Source of the DNA: Roseateles_B flavus
Lineage (GTDB): Bacteria > Pseudomonadota > Gammaproteobacteria > Burkholderiales > Burkholderiaceae_C
Assembly: GCF_039872765.1 (NCBI RefSeq)
Contig: NZ_JBDPZC010000001.1
Location: 1,054,001-1,118,000, forward strand
Reading direction: 5' to 3'
DNA: 64,000 bases
The notes under the pieces are model-generated. The model made no database searches. It saw only the letters and a list, made by a program, of their open reading frames with translations, and had not been told where the DNA came from. The position numbers were made by a program, and so were the translations under genes. How positions within the stretch are numbered: the first letter of the stretch is position 1; each line of letters opens with the position of its first letter. This document shows, piece by piece, positions 35,491 through 43,630 of the stretch.

Positions 35491-36822
35491 GAGGGCGGTG
35501 AACGAGGACGAGGTGGCGCCGCCCTCGGGCCCGGCCGGGCCCGCCAGCTGGCTCAGGGCCCGCACCAGGCCGCTGCGGCTGGGCTGGTCCACGAAGACGC
35601 AGCGCTTGCCATGGCGCTTGCAGTGTTCCTTGACGCGCCAGTAGGCGTCATGGCTGATGCAGCCGGTCTGGCAGATCACCAGGTCCGCCGCGGCCAGGGT
35701 GGCGTCCAGCTGGGTGACGGCGTGCTCTTCACCGCCGTCATGGTGCAGGAAGCGGGCGCCGCGGGCCTCGATGAGGCGGCGGTAGACCGGCACGGTGGCC
35801 GCGCGGCCGCCCACGCACAGCACGGACCGGTCCTCCAGCGGCACGGGCGCGGCGGGCAGGGTCGTCTCCGGCAGCGCCTGGGCCGGCTCGGCGGGCGGGG
35901 GATCGGCAGGGCGGGCGGCCTCCTGCTGGGCCTGGCGCAGCTCGCGGCGCAGGCGCTGCAGGGCCTGCTCCAGCTGATGGATGCGGGTCTGGCCCTCCAG
36001 CAGCTGGCGCTCGCGGACCAGGGCCTGGCGCAGGGCAGGCTGGGTGGCGTGCAGGGTGTCCAGCTCGGTCTGCAGGGCGGCCAGGCGGCTGTCGCGCAGC
36101 ACCAGCTCGGCCCGATGGCGCATCTGCTGGGCCAGCAGTTCCTCGATGCGGCGGTCGCGTTCGGCGATCAGCTGGGTGCTGCGCTGCTGGGCCCGGCCGA
36201 GTTCGGACGCGAGCACGCCGTTCTCATGGGCCAGGGCCTGGATGCGCTGCAGGTCCGCCCGGTGCGAGCTGCCCACCTGGTGCTGGAGCATGTGGATGTC
36301 CTGCAGCACCTCGTCCTGCAGCAGGCCGTCGCAGCGCGGATGGCTCAGGGTCGCCCACAGGCCCCCTGCGACCTCCGCACCGGCGGCTGCCTCGCGCCAC
36401 CAGTCGCGCAGCTGCAGCGTGGTCTTGAGGCGGCTGGCCTGACGCACGGCGAGGGCATAGCGATGGTCCAGCTCGCGGTGGAGCAGCTCGGCAATGCGGC
36501 CGCGCTGCCGGCATTCGTGGATGGCACCGCAGTGCAGCTCGTAGTCCTGCACCAGGGCCTCGCCGCCCAGGGCCTTGCCGATGCGCTTGCGCAGCACCGC
36601 CAGGGGCAGGCAGGCACCGATCACGGGGCACAGGGCCTGGGAGGGCAGCTCCCAGAGCCGGCGCCGCCGCGATCCCAGCAGGTGGTTGGGCACGGCCAGC
36701 TGCGGTGGCGCGGCGGCTGACAGCGAGGCCGGCGTGTCCGCGCTGTCGTGAGGCTCGTGGTTCCGGGTCAGCCGGGCGGCGGGCGTCGTCGCGCCCAGCG
36801 GGGCGAAGGCGGGGTCACACAT
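35452..36822 (-). CDS. DUF2325 domain protein with central coiled coil
   Basis: A 456-residue protein. After a disordered N-terminus comes a helical region, then a long coiled coil rich in Gln, Arg, Leu and Glu (about 190-300), a Pro/Ala linker, and a C-terminal DUF2325 domain (SVLCVGGRAATVPVYRRLIE, then LVICQTGCISHDAYWRVKEH). DUF2325 resembles a nucleotide- or metal-handling fold, but its function is unknown. The ATG at 36822 has a strong GGGGAGGACCACC site. It lies downstream of hemP on the same strand (196-base gap), so an iron-linked role is possible. The last residues are encoded by a 10-base tandem repeat. Confidence 0.82.
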   Translation of the reverse strand: MCDPAFAPLGATTPAARLTRNHEPHDSADTPASLSAAAPPQLAVPNHLLGSRRRRLWELPSQALCPVIGACLPLAVLRKRIGKALGGEALVQDYELHCGAIHECRQRGRIAELLHRELDHRYALAVRQASRLKTTLQLRDWWREAAAGAEVAGGLWATLSHPRCDGLLQDEVLQDIHMLQHQVGSSHRADLQRIQALAHENGVLASELGRAQQRSTQLIAERDRRIEELLAQQMRHRAELVLRDSRLAALQTELDTLHATQPALRQALVRERQLLEGQTRIHQLEQALQRLRRELRQAQQEAARPADPPPAEPAQALPETTLPAAPVPLEDRSVLCVGGRAATVPVYRRLIEARGARFLHHDGGEEHAVTQLDATLAAADLVICQTGCISHDAYWRVKEHCKRHGKRCVFVDQPSRSGLVRALSQLAGPAGPEGGATSSSFTALPPGAARSSAERP

Positions 36823-37018
36823 GGTGGTCCTCCCCGATGGCATCCAGGCGGAAAGGGGGCCGGTGCAAGGACCGGTGCAGGGCGGGCAGGCATCCAGGCG
36901 TCGGCATGCGCGGCTCCAGTCAGGGCGCCTGGGCCGGACAGGGGCCGGACGGGCGCGAGGGTGGGCGGAGGCTGGCGTCGGCTGGCGGATGGGGGGCGGG
37001 GTGTTCCCGGCCGGGGGC

Positions 37019-37222
37019 TTACTTGGTGAGGATCAGCTTGCCCAGCTGCGTGAGGCGCAGGCGGTAGAGCTGGCCGGCATGCTCGATCTCGAGCTCGCGG
37101 TCCTGGCCCAGCAGGTCCCGGCTCTGCAGGCGGCGCGGGGCCGGGCCGGCGGCGCGGTCGACTGTCAGGGGGGGAGACACCCGGAGGGGCTCCGTGGAGA
37201 GGGTGGGGGCTGGCTTGTCCAT
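37019..37222 (-). CDS. hemP: Hemin uptake protein HemP
   Basis: A 67-residue small protein. The C-terminal half carries the HemP signature: a LLG-x-x-R start, then IEHAGQLYRLRLTQLGKLILTK. HemP genes are usually Fur-controlled and accompany haem transport, and in Burkholderia HemP acts as an activator of haem uptake genes. No TonB-dependent haem receptor is adjacent here. The start codon lies 15 bases from a 7-1-7 inverted repeat that fits a Fur operator, shared with the divergent bfr. Confidence 0.88.
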   Translation of the reverse strand: MDKPAPTLSTEPLRVSPPLTVDRAAGPAPRRLQSRDLLGQDRELEIEHAGQLYRLRLTQLGKLILTK

Positions 37223-37236
37223 GGCTGAATAATAAA

Positions 37237-37251
37237 TGCGAATTATTCGCA
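37237..37251. promoter_or_regulatory. Probable Fur box between hemP and bfr
   Basis: TGCGAAT (37237-37243), T, ATTCGCA (37245-37251): a perfect 7-1-7 palindrome in an AT-rich patch, the geometry of Fur binding sites. It lies just upstream of hemP and 134 bases upstream of bfr. Confidence 0.7.
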
Positions 37252-37384
37252 ATTGCAAGCTGTCAAGGTTTGCAGGCGCTGGCATGCACAGGCCCTGCGC
37301 TGGGGCCACAATCGGCCTTCGCGCTGGCCCGCCGGGCTGGCTGCCCCAGAACAATCGCACCAGAACACTGCACAGGAGCCCGCC

Positions 37385-37852
37385 ATGAAAGGTGATGCCA
37401 AGGTCATCGAGTACCTCAATGCCCAGCTGAAGAACGAGCTGACGGCCATCAACCAGTACTTCCTGCATTACCGCATGCTCAAGAACTGGGGCCTGGAGCG
37501 CCTGGCCAAGCATGAGTACGAGGAGTCCATCGAGGAAATGAAGCACGCCGACAAGCTGATGGACCGCATCCTGACGCTGGAAGGCCTGCCCAATCTGCAG
37601 GACCTCGGCAAGCTCTACATCGGCGAGAACGCGGTCGAGGTGTTGCACTGCGACCTGAAGATCGAGACCGGCTCCCACCCCCTGCTGAAGGAAGCCATCG
37701 CCTACTGCGAGAGCGTGCGGGACTACGTCTCCCGCCAGGTGCTGGAGGAGATCCTGGCCGACACCGAAGGCCATATCGATCACCTGGAGACGCAGATCGA
37801 GCTGGTCGCCCAGCTGGGCGAGCAGAACTGGCTGCAGTCCCAGATGGGCTGA
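37385..37852 (+). CDS. bfr: Bacterioferritin, with an altered ferroxidase site
   Basis: A 155-residue haem-containing iron store, 24-mer in the family. The four-helix pattern is clear (MKGDAKVIEYLNAQLKNEL; YEESIEEMKHADKLM). Glu18, Glu51, His54, Glu94 and His130 of the di-iron ferroxidase centre and the haem ligand Met52 are present. The position equal to E. coli Glu127 is Thr (DTEGHID, 126-132), so the helix-D E-x-x-H motif reads T-x-x-H. Such subunits in some bacteria pair with a second, active Bfr; none is in this window. A GC stem-loop (37869-37887) follows, with bfd 121 bases downstream. Confidence 0.93.
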   Translation: MKGDAKVIEYLNAQLKNELTAINQYFLHYRMLKNWGLERLAKHEYEESIEEMKHADKLMDRILTLEGLPNLQDLGKLYIGENAVEVLHCDLKIETGSHPLLKEAIAYCESVRDYVSRQVLEEILADTEGHIDHLETQIELVAQLGEQNWLQSQMG

Positions 37853-37908
37853 GGCTGGCGGGGCAGGCGGGGCCGGGAAAAGGCCCCAGGCGCGGCGGTG
37901 GTTTGTAA

Positions 37909-37937
37909 TTGAGAAACGTTCGCGTTTGCGTTACGAT
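37909..37937 (+). promoter_or_regulatory. Candidate promoter for bfd
   Basis: TTGAGA (37909-37914), 17 bases, TACGAT (37932-37937). TGAGAAA at the -35 looks like a Fur half-site, so iron control is plausible. The start codon follows 36 bases later. Confidence 0.5.
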
Positions 37938-37973
37938 CTGGCCAACGCTTCGCCACTGCCTTGCCAAGCCACC

Positions 37974-38219
37974 ATGATCGTCTGCCTCTGCCACCGAGTT
38001 TCCGACCGCGACATCCGCCGTGCCGTGGCCGATGGCACCCGCAATTTCGAGGTGCTGCAGGACGAGACCCGGGTGGCTTCCGCCTGTGGCGCCTGCCATG
38101 ACTGCGCCCGCGAGGTTTTTGACGAAGCCGTGGCCCAGCACGCCCCCGTGCCGGTGCAGCTGATGGAACCGCTGGCCCAGACCCGCCGTATGATCCAGTT
38201 GGCCCGCGTGGCCGCCTGA
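37974..38219 (+). CDS. bfd: Bacterioferritin-associated ferredoxin
   Basis: An 81-residue [2Fe-2S] protein that reduces stored iron in bacterioferritin so it can be released. The four cluster ligands are visible as Cys4 and Cys6 (VCLCHRVSD) and the C-x-x-C pair in SACGACHDCARE. The C-terminal extension past residue 60 is longer than in E. coli Bfd but usual for betaproteobacteria. It is placed with bfr and a likely Fur-controlled promoter and ends in a strong terminator. Confidence 0.93.
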   Translation: MIVCLCHRVSDRDIRRAVADGTRNFEVLQDETRVASACGACHDCAREVFDEAVAQHAPVPVQLMEPLAQTRRMIQLARVAA

Positions 38220-38245
38220 GCCTCGCCCCAGCGCCTCACGCCAGG

Positions 38246-38274
38246 AAAAGCCGGACCCCAGGTCCGGCTTTTTT
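38246..38274. terminator. Bidirectional terminator between bfd and the barrel-protein operon
   Basis: AAAAGCCGGACC (38246-38257), CCA, GGTCCGGCTTTT (38261-38272) and further T residues. The A-run on the left side lets it also end minus-strand transcripts. Confidence 0.88.
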
Positions 38275-38298
38275 CATCGACAAGCCGCCCGCAGATGC

Positions 38299-39552
38299 TC
38301 AGAACGCCCAGGTCGCCGAGGCATAGGCCAGGCGGCGGGTGGGCAGCTGGGCGATGACGCTGTCTGCCGGTCCCGACCATTGACGCAAGCCGGCCTGCAG
38401 GTTCCAGCGATCCCCCTGCCAGGCCACCGAGCCGGTGACGATGCGGCCGCCGTCCTGGGGCGACCACAGCATGTCGCCCGCCCAGCTCCAGGCCCCCTGC
38501 GTCCAGCTGAGCCGGGCGAAGACGTTGTGCTGCTGCAGGCTGCTGTTGCCAAAGCCCTGGGCCTGCCAGGCCAGGTTGCCAGCCAGGGCCGCGCGCAGCG
38601 GCGCCGGCGCGGTGAGCGCCTGCTGGGTCAGCTGGGCGCTGCGCTCGCGCCAGGCGGCCCAGTCGGCGCGGGACAGCGCTTGCGAGTCCCACCAGTACTC
38701 CAGCAGCAGGCTCAGCTGCGCCTCCGTGGTCCAGGTGCCACCCAGCAGCAGCTGGCTGCTGCCGGACTGCACCTCGCGTCGCCAGGGCAGGGTGGGGCTG
38801 GGCAGCGCGGCCTGCGGATCGGCCCGCCAGACCCGGCTGCGGGCGTTCACGCGGGCTGAGCCGTGCAGCTCCAGGGCATCGCTGGCGACGACGGAAAAGG
38901 CGGCGCCCACGCTGGCGTGCTGCTCGCGGCCCAGGCGCGCGAAGCCGTGCCAGTCCCAGGCGCCGGCGCGCTGGTAGAGCCGCAGCGCCAGGGCCTCTTC
39001 GTCCCCCCCTTCGCCGTCCTGGCGGCCCGGGTTGACCCACACCAGGCTCCACGCGGTCTCCGCGCTGAAGTGCTCCACCTGCAGCAGGGGCCGGCCGCGG
39101 CTGTAGCTGCCGACCAGGGTGCGGCGCTCCTCCTGCGCAACCATGTCATTGGGGCGGAAGGCATAGCCCACGTCCCAGCTGACCAGCTTGCGTCCCAGGC
39201 TGTACTGCAGGCCCGACGCACCGCCCCAGTCGCCCGAGGCGTACAGCTCGTTGACCGCCGCACGGCTGCTGGCGGCCGTGTGGTCGCGCCGCAGGTGCTG
39301 GGCATAGAGCGAGGCGTTGACGGGGCCGCTGCGTGCTTTCCATTCGGCCTCCATCAGCAGGCTCTGCCGGGCTGACGTGTTGAGGCCAGCCTGCAGCGCC
39401 TCGGCCTGGGCCAGCGGGCCCAGTGCGCTGCGCTGCATGGCCTGGCCCTGGCTGCGCAGCTGCAGGCTGCTCTCGTCCAGCGGCTGGGCCTGTGCGGCGA
39501 GCGAGGCCAGGGCCAGCATCGAAAGGCACAGGGGGCGGGGCATGCGCGTCAT
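38299..39552 (-). CDS. Probable outer-membrane beta-barrel protein
   Basis: A 417-residue exported protein. The signal peptide is short (PLCLSMLALASLAAQA). The mature part is a series of alternating polar/hydrophobic strands with many Trp, Tyr and Gly (for example QYSLGRKLVSWDVGYAF; LSLLLEYWWDSQAL; NLQAGLRQWSG) and ends in Phe (YASATWAF), as outer-membrane barrels do. I do not recognise a named family. It is the last gene of a five-gene unit and starts with ATGA overlapping the LolA-like gene's stop, so the two are tightly coupled. It is the likely outer-membrane endpoint of the exporter. Confidence 0.75.
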   Translation of the reverse strand: MTRMPRPLCLSMLALASLAAQAQPLDESSLQLRSQGQAMQRSALGPLAQAEALQAGLNTSARQSLLMEAEWKARSGPVNASLYAQHLRRDHTAASSRAAVNELYASGDWGGASGLQYSLGRKLVSWDVGYAFRPNDMVAQEERRTLVGSYSRGRPLLQVEHFSAETAWSLVWVNPGRQDGEGGDEEALALRLYQRAGAWDWHGFARLGREQHASVGAAFSVVASDALELHGSARVNARSRVWRADPQAALPSPTLPWRREVQSGSSQLLLGGTWTTEAQLSLLLEYWWDSQALSRADWAAWRERSAQLTQQALTAPAPLRAALAGNLAWQAQGFGNSSLQQHNVFARLSWTQGAWSWAGDMLWSPQDGGRIVTGSVAWQGDRWNLQAGLRQWSGPADSVIAQLPTRRLAYASATWAF

Positions 39553-40289
39553 TCGAGGTTGGGGCTGCGCGCCAGGAACATGGGGTTGAACCAGGCCTCG
39601 GGCGCCTCCCGGTTCTTGCGGGCGAGGTAGCGGACCTGGGTCTGCTTGCGCTGCGAGAGCGCGTCCTGCAGCAGCATCTCGCTGATCAGCTGGCCGTTCT
39701 TCTCGTAGCGGAACTCGGCAGTCTTGGCGAGCTTGTCGGACTGCACATAGAGCTCGGCCCGCAGCGGCTCGTGCCGGGCCTTGCCCACCCACAGCACGAT
39801 GCGCTGATAGCTCACGCCCTTGCGCGTAGCCTGCAGGCCCAGCTTGAGACAGGGCTGCTCGCCACAGCGTTCCTCGCCCTGCAGCTCGCCGCTGTAGTCC
39901 TCGCTCCAGGACAGCGTGGCCACGTCACCGGTGGAGGCGTCGCCCAGCAACTTCTGCAGGGGCGTGATGCGCAGGGGGCGCTGGCTGGAGGGCATCAGCA
40001 GCCAGAAGTCGTCGCCCAGCATCAGCACCTTCTGGCCCTTCTCGGCGGGGCTCTGCATCAGGACCAGGGAGCGGTGCTCGGTCTGGGTCAGCACGGTGTA
40101 GCGGCGTTCCTTGTCGAGGCTGCCGTCGGCATTGAGCACGCGGACCTCGGTGTCGACCTGCTGCTGCTTCGCGCCGCCGCTGCGGAAGGCGTCGGCGGTC
40201 TTCAGCACGGCGGCGGCGTCCAGCGCATGGGCCGCGGGCGAGAGCAGCAGCGCGCCCAGCAGGGGGGTGAACAGAGCCTGAGGTTTCAT
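39549..40289 (-). CDS. LolA-like outer membrane lipoprotein-sorting protein
   Basis: A 246-residue periplasmic protein with a signal peptide (ALFTPLLGALLLSPAAHA). The body fits the LolA-like fold: repeated beta strands including ERRYTVLTQTEHRSLVLMQ and KVLMLGDDFWLLMPSSQRPLRI, typical of proteins annotated as outer membrane lipoprotein-sorting protein. True LolA is smaller and unlinked to such operons, so this is a specialised relative. AAGGAAGGCTC precedes the ATG. It lies between the ABC permease gene and the barrel gene, so it could ferry a lipid or lipoprotein across the periplasm. Confidence 0.8.
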   Translation of the reverse strand: MKPQALFTPLLGALLLSPAAHALDAAAVLKTADAFRSGGAKQQQVDTEVRVLNADGSLDKERRYTVLTQTEHRSLVLMQSPAEKGQKVLMLGDDFWLLMPSSQRPLRITPLQKLLGDASTGDVATLSWSEDYSGELQGEERCGEQPCLKLGLQATRKGVSYQRIVLWVGKARHEPLRAELYVQSDKLAKTAEFRYEKNGQLISEMLLQDALSQRKQTQVRYLARKNREAPEAWFNPMFLARSPNLE

Positions 40290-40308
40290 GAGCCTTCCTT
40301 TGCGTTGT

Positions 40309-41529
40309 TCAGACATGGGCCAGGGCCTCGACCACCGGCTGGTGCACTGTGCGGCGGGCGACGAAGGCGGCGCTGAGGCCGGTCAGCACCAGCATGGCCA
40401 GCAGGGTCCAGGCGTAGAGGGAGCCGTCGATGGCAATGTTCAGCGGATAGCCCTTGCTGGAGCCCGGCGGCGGCGGCATGTTCACCGGCACCACCAGCAG
40501 CAGCACGCTGATCCCCAAGGCCAGCAGGGCTCCCAGCAGCGCGCCGCCACCGCCCAGCACGAGGCCCTCCAGCGAGAGCGCCGTCAGCAGCTGGCGCGGC
40601 GTGGTACCCAGCGCGCGCAAGGTGCCGATCTCCCGGGTGCGCTCGACGATGGCCATGGCCATGGCATTGGCCACGACGAACAGCACGATCAGCGCAATGA
40701 TCAGGCCCAGGGCGCCGAAGATGCGGTTGTAGAGGTTGCGCACCGCCTGGTAGAAGGTGGCGAGGTCGAGCCAGGTCTTGACCTTCAGCGAGCCGTGCGC
40801 GGCCTGCAGGCGCTGCTGCAGCGGGACGGTGCTGGGCATATCCTTGAGGAAGACGCCCAGGGTGGAGACGCGATCGGTGGCCAGCAGGGCCTGGGCGCTG
40901 GGCAGGTCCACGTAGACCAGGCGCTTGTCCATCTCGGCGATGCCGGTGGACACCACGCCGCGCACCGTCACGTCCACGGCATTGAGCGCGCCGGCCGTGG
41001 TGCTGGCCAGCAGGGTCAGGCTGCTGCCGGGCTCGGCCTTGAGGCTCTTGGCCAGGCCCTCGCCCAGCATCACCACCAGGCGCTCGCGGCTCATGATGAC
41101 CTCGCCGGACTTCACCTGCAGGAAGGGGCCTTTGACGGCGAACTCGGCGTCGGCATCGATGCCGTTGGCCACCATCACGGTGGACTTCTCGCCATTGGAG
41201 ATCAGCCCGGTGAACTCGACCCGCGGCAGCACCTGCCGCACCTCGGGCTCCAGCAGCACCTGGGTGCGCAGCGCCTGCCAGTCGTCCAGGCCGTGCTGCA
41301 GGGGCACGTCCTCGTCCTGGCTGAACTGGGCGGGCGTGCCCAGCACCAGGTGGCCGGTGCTGCGGGCGGAGGACTGGGCCAGGCTCTCATAGGTGAAGAG
41401 GGCGAAGCCGCCGGCCAGCAGCAGGCCCGCCGTGCCCAGGGCGGCGATGGCCAGGGTCACGGCCGAGCGCCGCTTGTTGCGCAGGGCGTTGAGCCAGGCG
41501 AAGTGCATCCATTTCATCAGCGCTTTCAT
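40309..41529 (-). CDS. FtsX/LolC-like ABC transporter permease
   Basis: A 406-residue inner-membrane protein of the MacB/LolCE/FtsX type. It has four membrane segments: one near the N-terminus (SAVTLAIAALGTAGLLLAGG), a large periplasmic domain (about 45-270), then three segments after LYNRIFGALGLIIALIVLF. The ERTREIGTLRALG motif before the third segment is the conserved coupling block. It overlaps the ATPase gene by four bases. A single permease implies a homodimer. The substrate is not deducible from sequence. Confidence 0.9.
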   Translation of the reverse strand: MKALMKWMHFAWLNALRNKRRSAVTLAIAALGTAGLLLAGGFALFTYESLAQSSARSTGHLVLGTPAQFSQDEDVPLQHGLDDWQALRTQVLLEPEVRQVLPRVEFTGLISNGEKSTVMVANGIDADAEFAVKGPFLQVKSGEVIMSRERLVVMLGEGLAKSLKAEPGSSLTLLASTTAGALNAVDVTVRGVVSTGIAEMDKRLVYVDLPSAQALLATDRVSTLGVFLKDMPSTVPLQQRLQAAHGSLKVKTWLDLATFYQAVRNLYNRIFGALGLIIALIVLFVVANAMAMAIVERTREIGTLRALGTTPRQLLTALSLEGLVLGGGGALLGALLALGISVLLLVVPVNMPPPPGSSKGYPLNIAIDGSLYAWTLLAMLVLTGLSAAFVARRTVHQPVVEALAHV

Positions 41530-42257
41530 GCGGCGACCTCCTCGTGAGCCAGGGCGGCAGGAGTGGCGGCGGTCGCAGGGACGATGCGGCCGTCCAGCAG
41601 GCTGATCACGCGGTCGCAGCGCCGCGTCAGCCGTTCGTCGTGGGTGGCGATCAGGAAGGCCGCGCCTGCCTCATGCGCCAGGCTGCGCATGAGGCCCAGC
41701 ACCTGCTCGGCGGTGTGCGAGTCCAGGCTGGCCGTGGGCTCGTCGGCGATCACCAGGCTGGGCCGCTTGACCAGGGCGCGGGCCATGGCCACGCGCTGGC
41801 GCTGACCGCCGGACAGCGCATCCGGCCGGTGCGCCGCATGCTCGCTCAGGCCCACCTGGGCCAGGGCCTCGGCCACCCGCTCACGCCGCTGGGCGGCCGG
41901 CACGCCGGCGAGGAACAGGGGATAGTCGACGTTCTCGGCCACCGTCATCACCGGCACCAGATTGAAGCTCTGGAACACGAAGCCGATGGTGTCGCGGCGC
42001 AGCAGGGTGGAGGCCAGGACCTGGCGTGCGTCGACCGCCTGGCCGTGCAGCAAGACCTGACCCTCATCGGGACTGTCGATCAGGCCGCAGAGGTTGAGGA
42101 TGGTGCTCTTGCCGCTGCCCGAGGGGCCGGTGAGGGCCAGGAGCTCGCCGGCGCGCACGTCCAGGTCCACGCCCTGCAGGGCCGGCACCACGTGCGCGCC
42201 CAGCCGGTAGGTCTTGCGCACGCCGCGCAGGGCCATGACGGTGCCGGCGGCGCTCAC
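41526..42257 (-). CDS. LolD/MacB-like ABC transporter ATPase
   Basis: A 243-residue ATP-binding subunit. Walker A is GPSGSGKST (near 44), the signature is LSGGQRQR, Walker B is LVIADEP, and the switch His is in IATHDE. It is closest in pattern to LolD and MacB-type ATPases that power mechanotransmission across the membrane. It overlaps the genes on both sides by four bases, showing a tightly coupled operon. A copy of the dispersed 16-base motif (one base different) occurs inside the coding region at 42050-42065. Confidence 0.92.
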   Translation of the reverse strand: MSAAGTVMALRGVRKTYRLGAHVVPALQGVDLDVRAGELLALTGPSGSGKSTILNLCGLIDSPDEGQVLLHGQAVDARQVLASTLLRRDTIGFVFQSFNLVPVMTVAENVDYPLFLAGVPAAQRRERVAEALAQVGLSEHAAHRPDALSGGQRQRVAMARALVKRPSLVIADEPTASLDSHTAEQVLGLMRSLAHEAGAAFLIATHDERLTRRCDRVISLLDGRIVPATAATPAALAHEEVAA

Positions 42258-42913
42258 TTGGCGTCCTTCAGGGCGGCCTGCGCCTCGGTGGCCTGGGGCA
42301 GCTGGCGCTCGATGATCTGCTGGTAGAGGGACCGCGCCCGCTCGCCCTGCTTGGCCTGCGAGGCCTGGCGGGCCGCACGCATCAGGACGGCGCCCTGGAA
42401 GCCGGCGGGCGCCTTGCCGAACAGCGGGCTGGCCTGGATCTCGTCCAGCAGCTGACGGCCGCGGGGGCCGCGATTGAACATGTCGGGCAGACCCAGGAAG
42501 GTGTTGGCCGCGACGAAGCGCGTCTGCAGGCTCACCGCCGTGCCCTGGTAGAGCGCCTGGTCATGGGCCGGGTCCAGCAGGGTGAGGGCCTTGTCGATCT
42601 GGGCCAGGCCGTCCTCGGCATAGCTCATCTTCTTCCAGGGCGCCCAGGCGTCACGGGCCTTGAGCGTGGTGGCAGCGCCCGCATAGCTCATCAGCAGGGG
42701 ATGTCCGGGCTCGGCCTTGAGCAGGGCCTGGAACTGCTCCAGGCTGGCTTGCGTGGCGTCCGAACTGCCCTGGGTGGCGGCCATGAAATGGCCGATGGCC
42801 GTCTGCGTGGCGGGCTCGGGCAGGGCTTGGGCTGCCAGCGAGGCGCTCAGCGAGACACTCAGCGCGAAGGTCAGGGGCAGGCGGCGGGCGAGGCGGAGAA
42901 GCGAGCGGGGCAT
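42254..42913 (-). CDS. Exported helical-repeat protein of the ABC/LolA-like operon
   Basis: A 219-residue protein with a signal peptide (LPLTFALSVSLSASLAAQA). The mature part is rich in Ala, Gln and Leu with helical pairs of about 34 residues (for example FQALLKAEPGHPLLMSYAG and RARSLYQQIIERQLPQATEA), resembling tetratricopeptide repeats. GAGGAC precedes the ATG at 42913; an upstream extension to 43066 is unlikely. It heads the operon, coupled by ATGA to the ATPase. It may be an accessory or adaptor in the periplasm; no named family is recognised. Confidence 0.75.
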   Translation of the reverse strand: MPRSLLRLARRLPLTFALSVSLSASLAAQALPEPATQTAIGHFMAATQGSSDATQASLEQFQALLKAEPGHPLLMSYAGAATTLKARDAWAPWKKMSYAEDGLAQIDKALTLLDPAHDQALYQGTAVSLQTRFVAANTFLGLPDMFNRGPRGRQLLDEIQASPLFGKAPAGFQGAVLMRAARQASQAKQGERARSLYQQIIERQLPQATEAQAALKDAK

Positions 42914-43052
42914 GGTGTCCTCATGTCGGGGTTGGAACATGGGACGCAGCGTAGGGATCCGGGCGCGCCGGCGCGAGACCGCCGCGACGGGTCGTCGCGG
43001 CATGCCGCGAAATGCCCGCCAGACGGCGCGAGATGCAGCGCCGCCGGACAAG

Positions 43053-43077
43053 AAAAAAGCCGGCACGAGGTGCCGGC
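43053..43077 (-). terminator. Terminator of the His-rich secreted protein gene
   Basis: Minus strand: GCCGGCAC pairs with GTGCCGGC (43077-43070 and 43066-43059), followed by six T residues. It separates that gene from the ABC operon downstream. Confidence 0.85.
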
Positions 43078-43127
43078 CGAAGGCGGCGCGAGCCGCCAGG
43101 ACATTCCGCAGGGTTCAGGGATGAGGC

Positions 43128-43565
43128 TTACTTCTTGGCAGCCTCGGTCTTGTTGTCAGTCTTGGCGGCGGCAGCGGGCGCTGCGGTCGGGGCCGGCGTG
43201 GCGGCGGGGGCGGGCTTGGCTTCAGCAGCCGGGGCGGCTACCTTGGCGCCGTCCTTGTGGCTCATCTTGTCACCGTCCTTGTGCCCTTCCTTGTGGGCCG
43301 CCTTGTGCCCATCCTTATGGCCGTCCTTGTGCATGGGCTTGGCCTCCGCGGCCTTCTCGGCAGCCGGGGCGGCCGGCGTCGCGGCGCTGGCCGCGGCGGC
43401 CACAGGCTTGGTCATCGGGGCTGCCGTGGCCGGCGCGGTGGCGGGGCTGGTGGCCGCAGGCTTGGGCGCAGGCGTGGCCGGAGCCGCGGTAGTGGCCGGG
43501 GTCTGTGCAAAGGCGGCACCGCTCAGGGCCAGCAGGGAAGCGATCAGGGTGGTCTTGGCGTTCAT
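43128..43565 (-). CDS. Secreted Ala/Pro-rich protein with His-Lys-Asp-Gly repeats
   Basis: A 145-residue protein with a signal peptide (TLIASLLALSGAAFA). The mature chain is almost only Ala, Pro, Thr and Lys, except for a central block of HKDG/HKEG repeats (about residues 79-106: MHKDGHKDGHKAAHKEG and onward). Repeated His and Asp suggest metal binding, for example Zn, Ni or Cu, but no assay or family supports it. Low-complexity GC-rich sequence makes the frame less certain, yet the signal peptide and stop/terminator placement support a real gene. Confidence 0.65.
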   Translation of the reverse strand: MNAKTTLIASLLALSGAAFAQTPATTAAPATPAPKPAATSPATAPATAAPMTKPVAAAASAATPAAPAAEKAAEAKPMHKDGHKDGHKAAHKEGHKDGDKMSHKDGAKVAAPAAEAKPAPAATPAPTAAPAAAAKTDNKTEAAKK

Positions 43566-43630
43566 GGTCAGGTCCTTGTCGTGAGTGAAGGAGAGTCGGG
43601 GTTCGGAGTGAGGGTGTCAGGGCGGAGGGC

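Noticed and set aside
42050..42065. Dispersed-motif copy inside the ABC ATPase gene
   Set aside because: It is in frame with conserved coding sequence (EGQVLLHGQ on the minus strand), so it may be coincidental; counted in the list but not used as evidence for intergenic preference.
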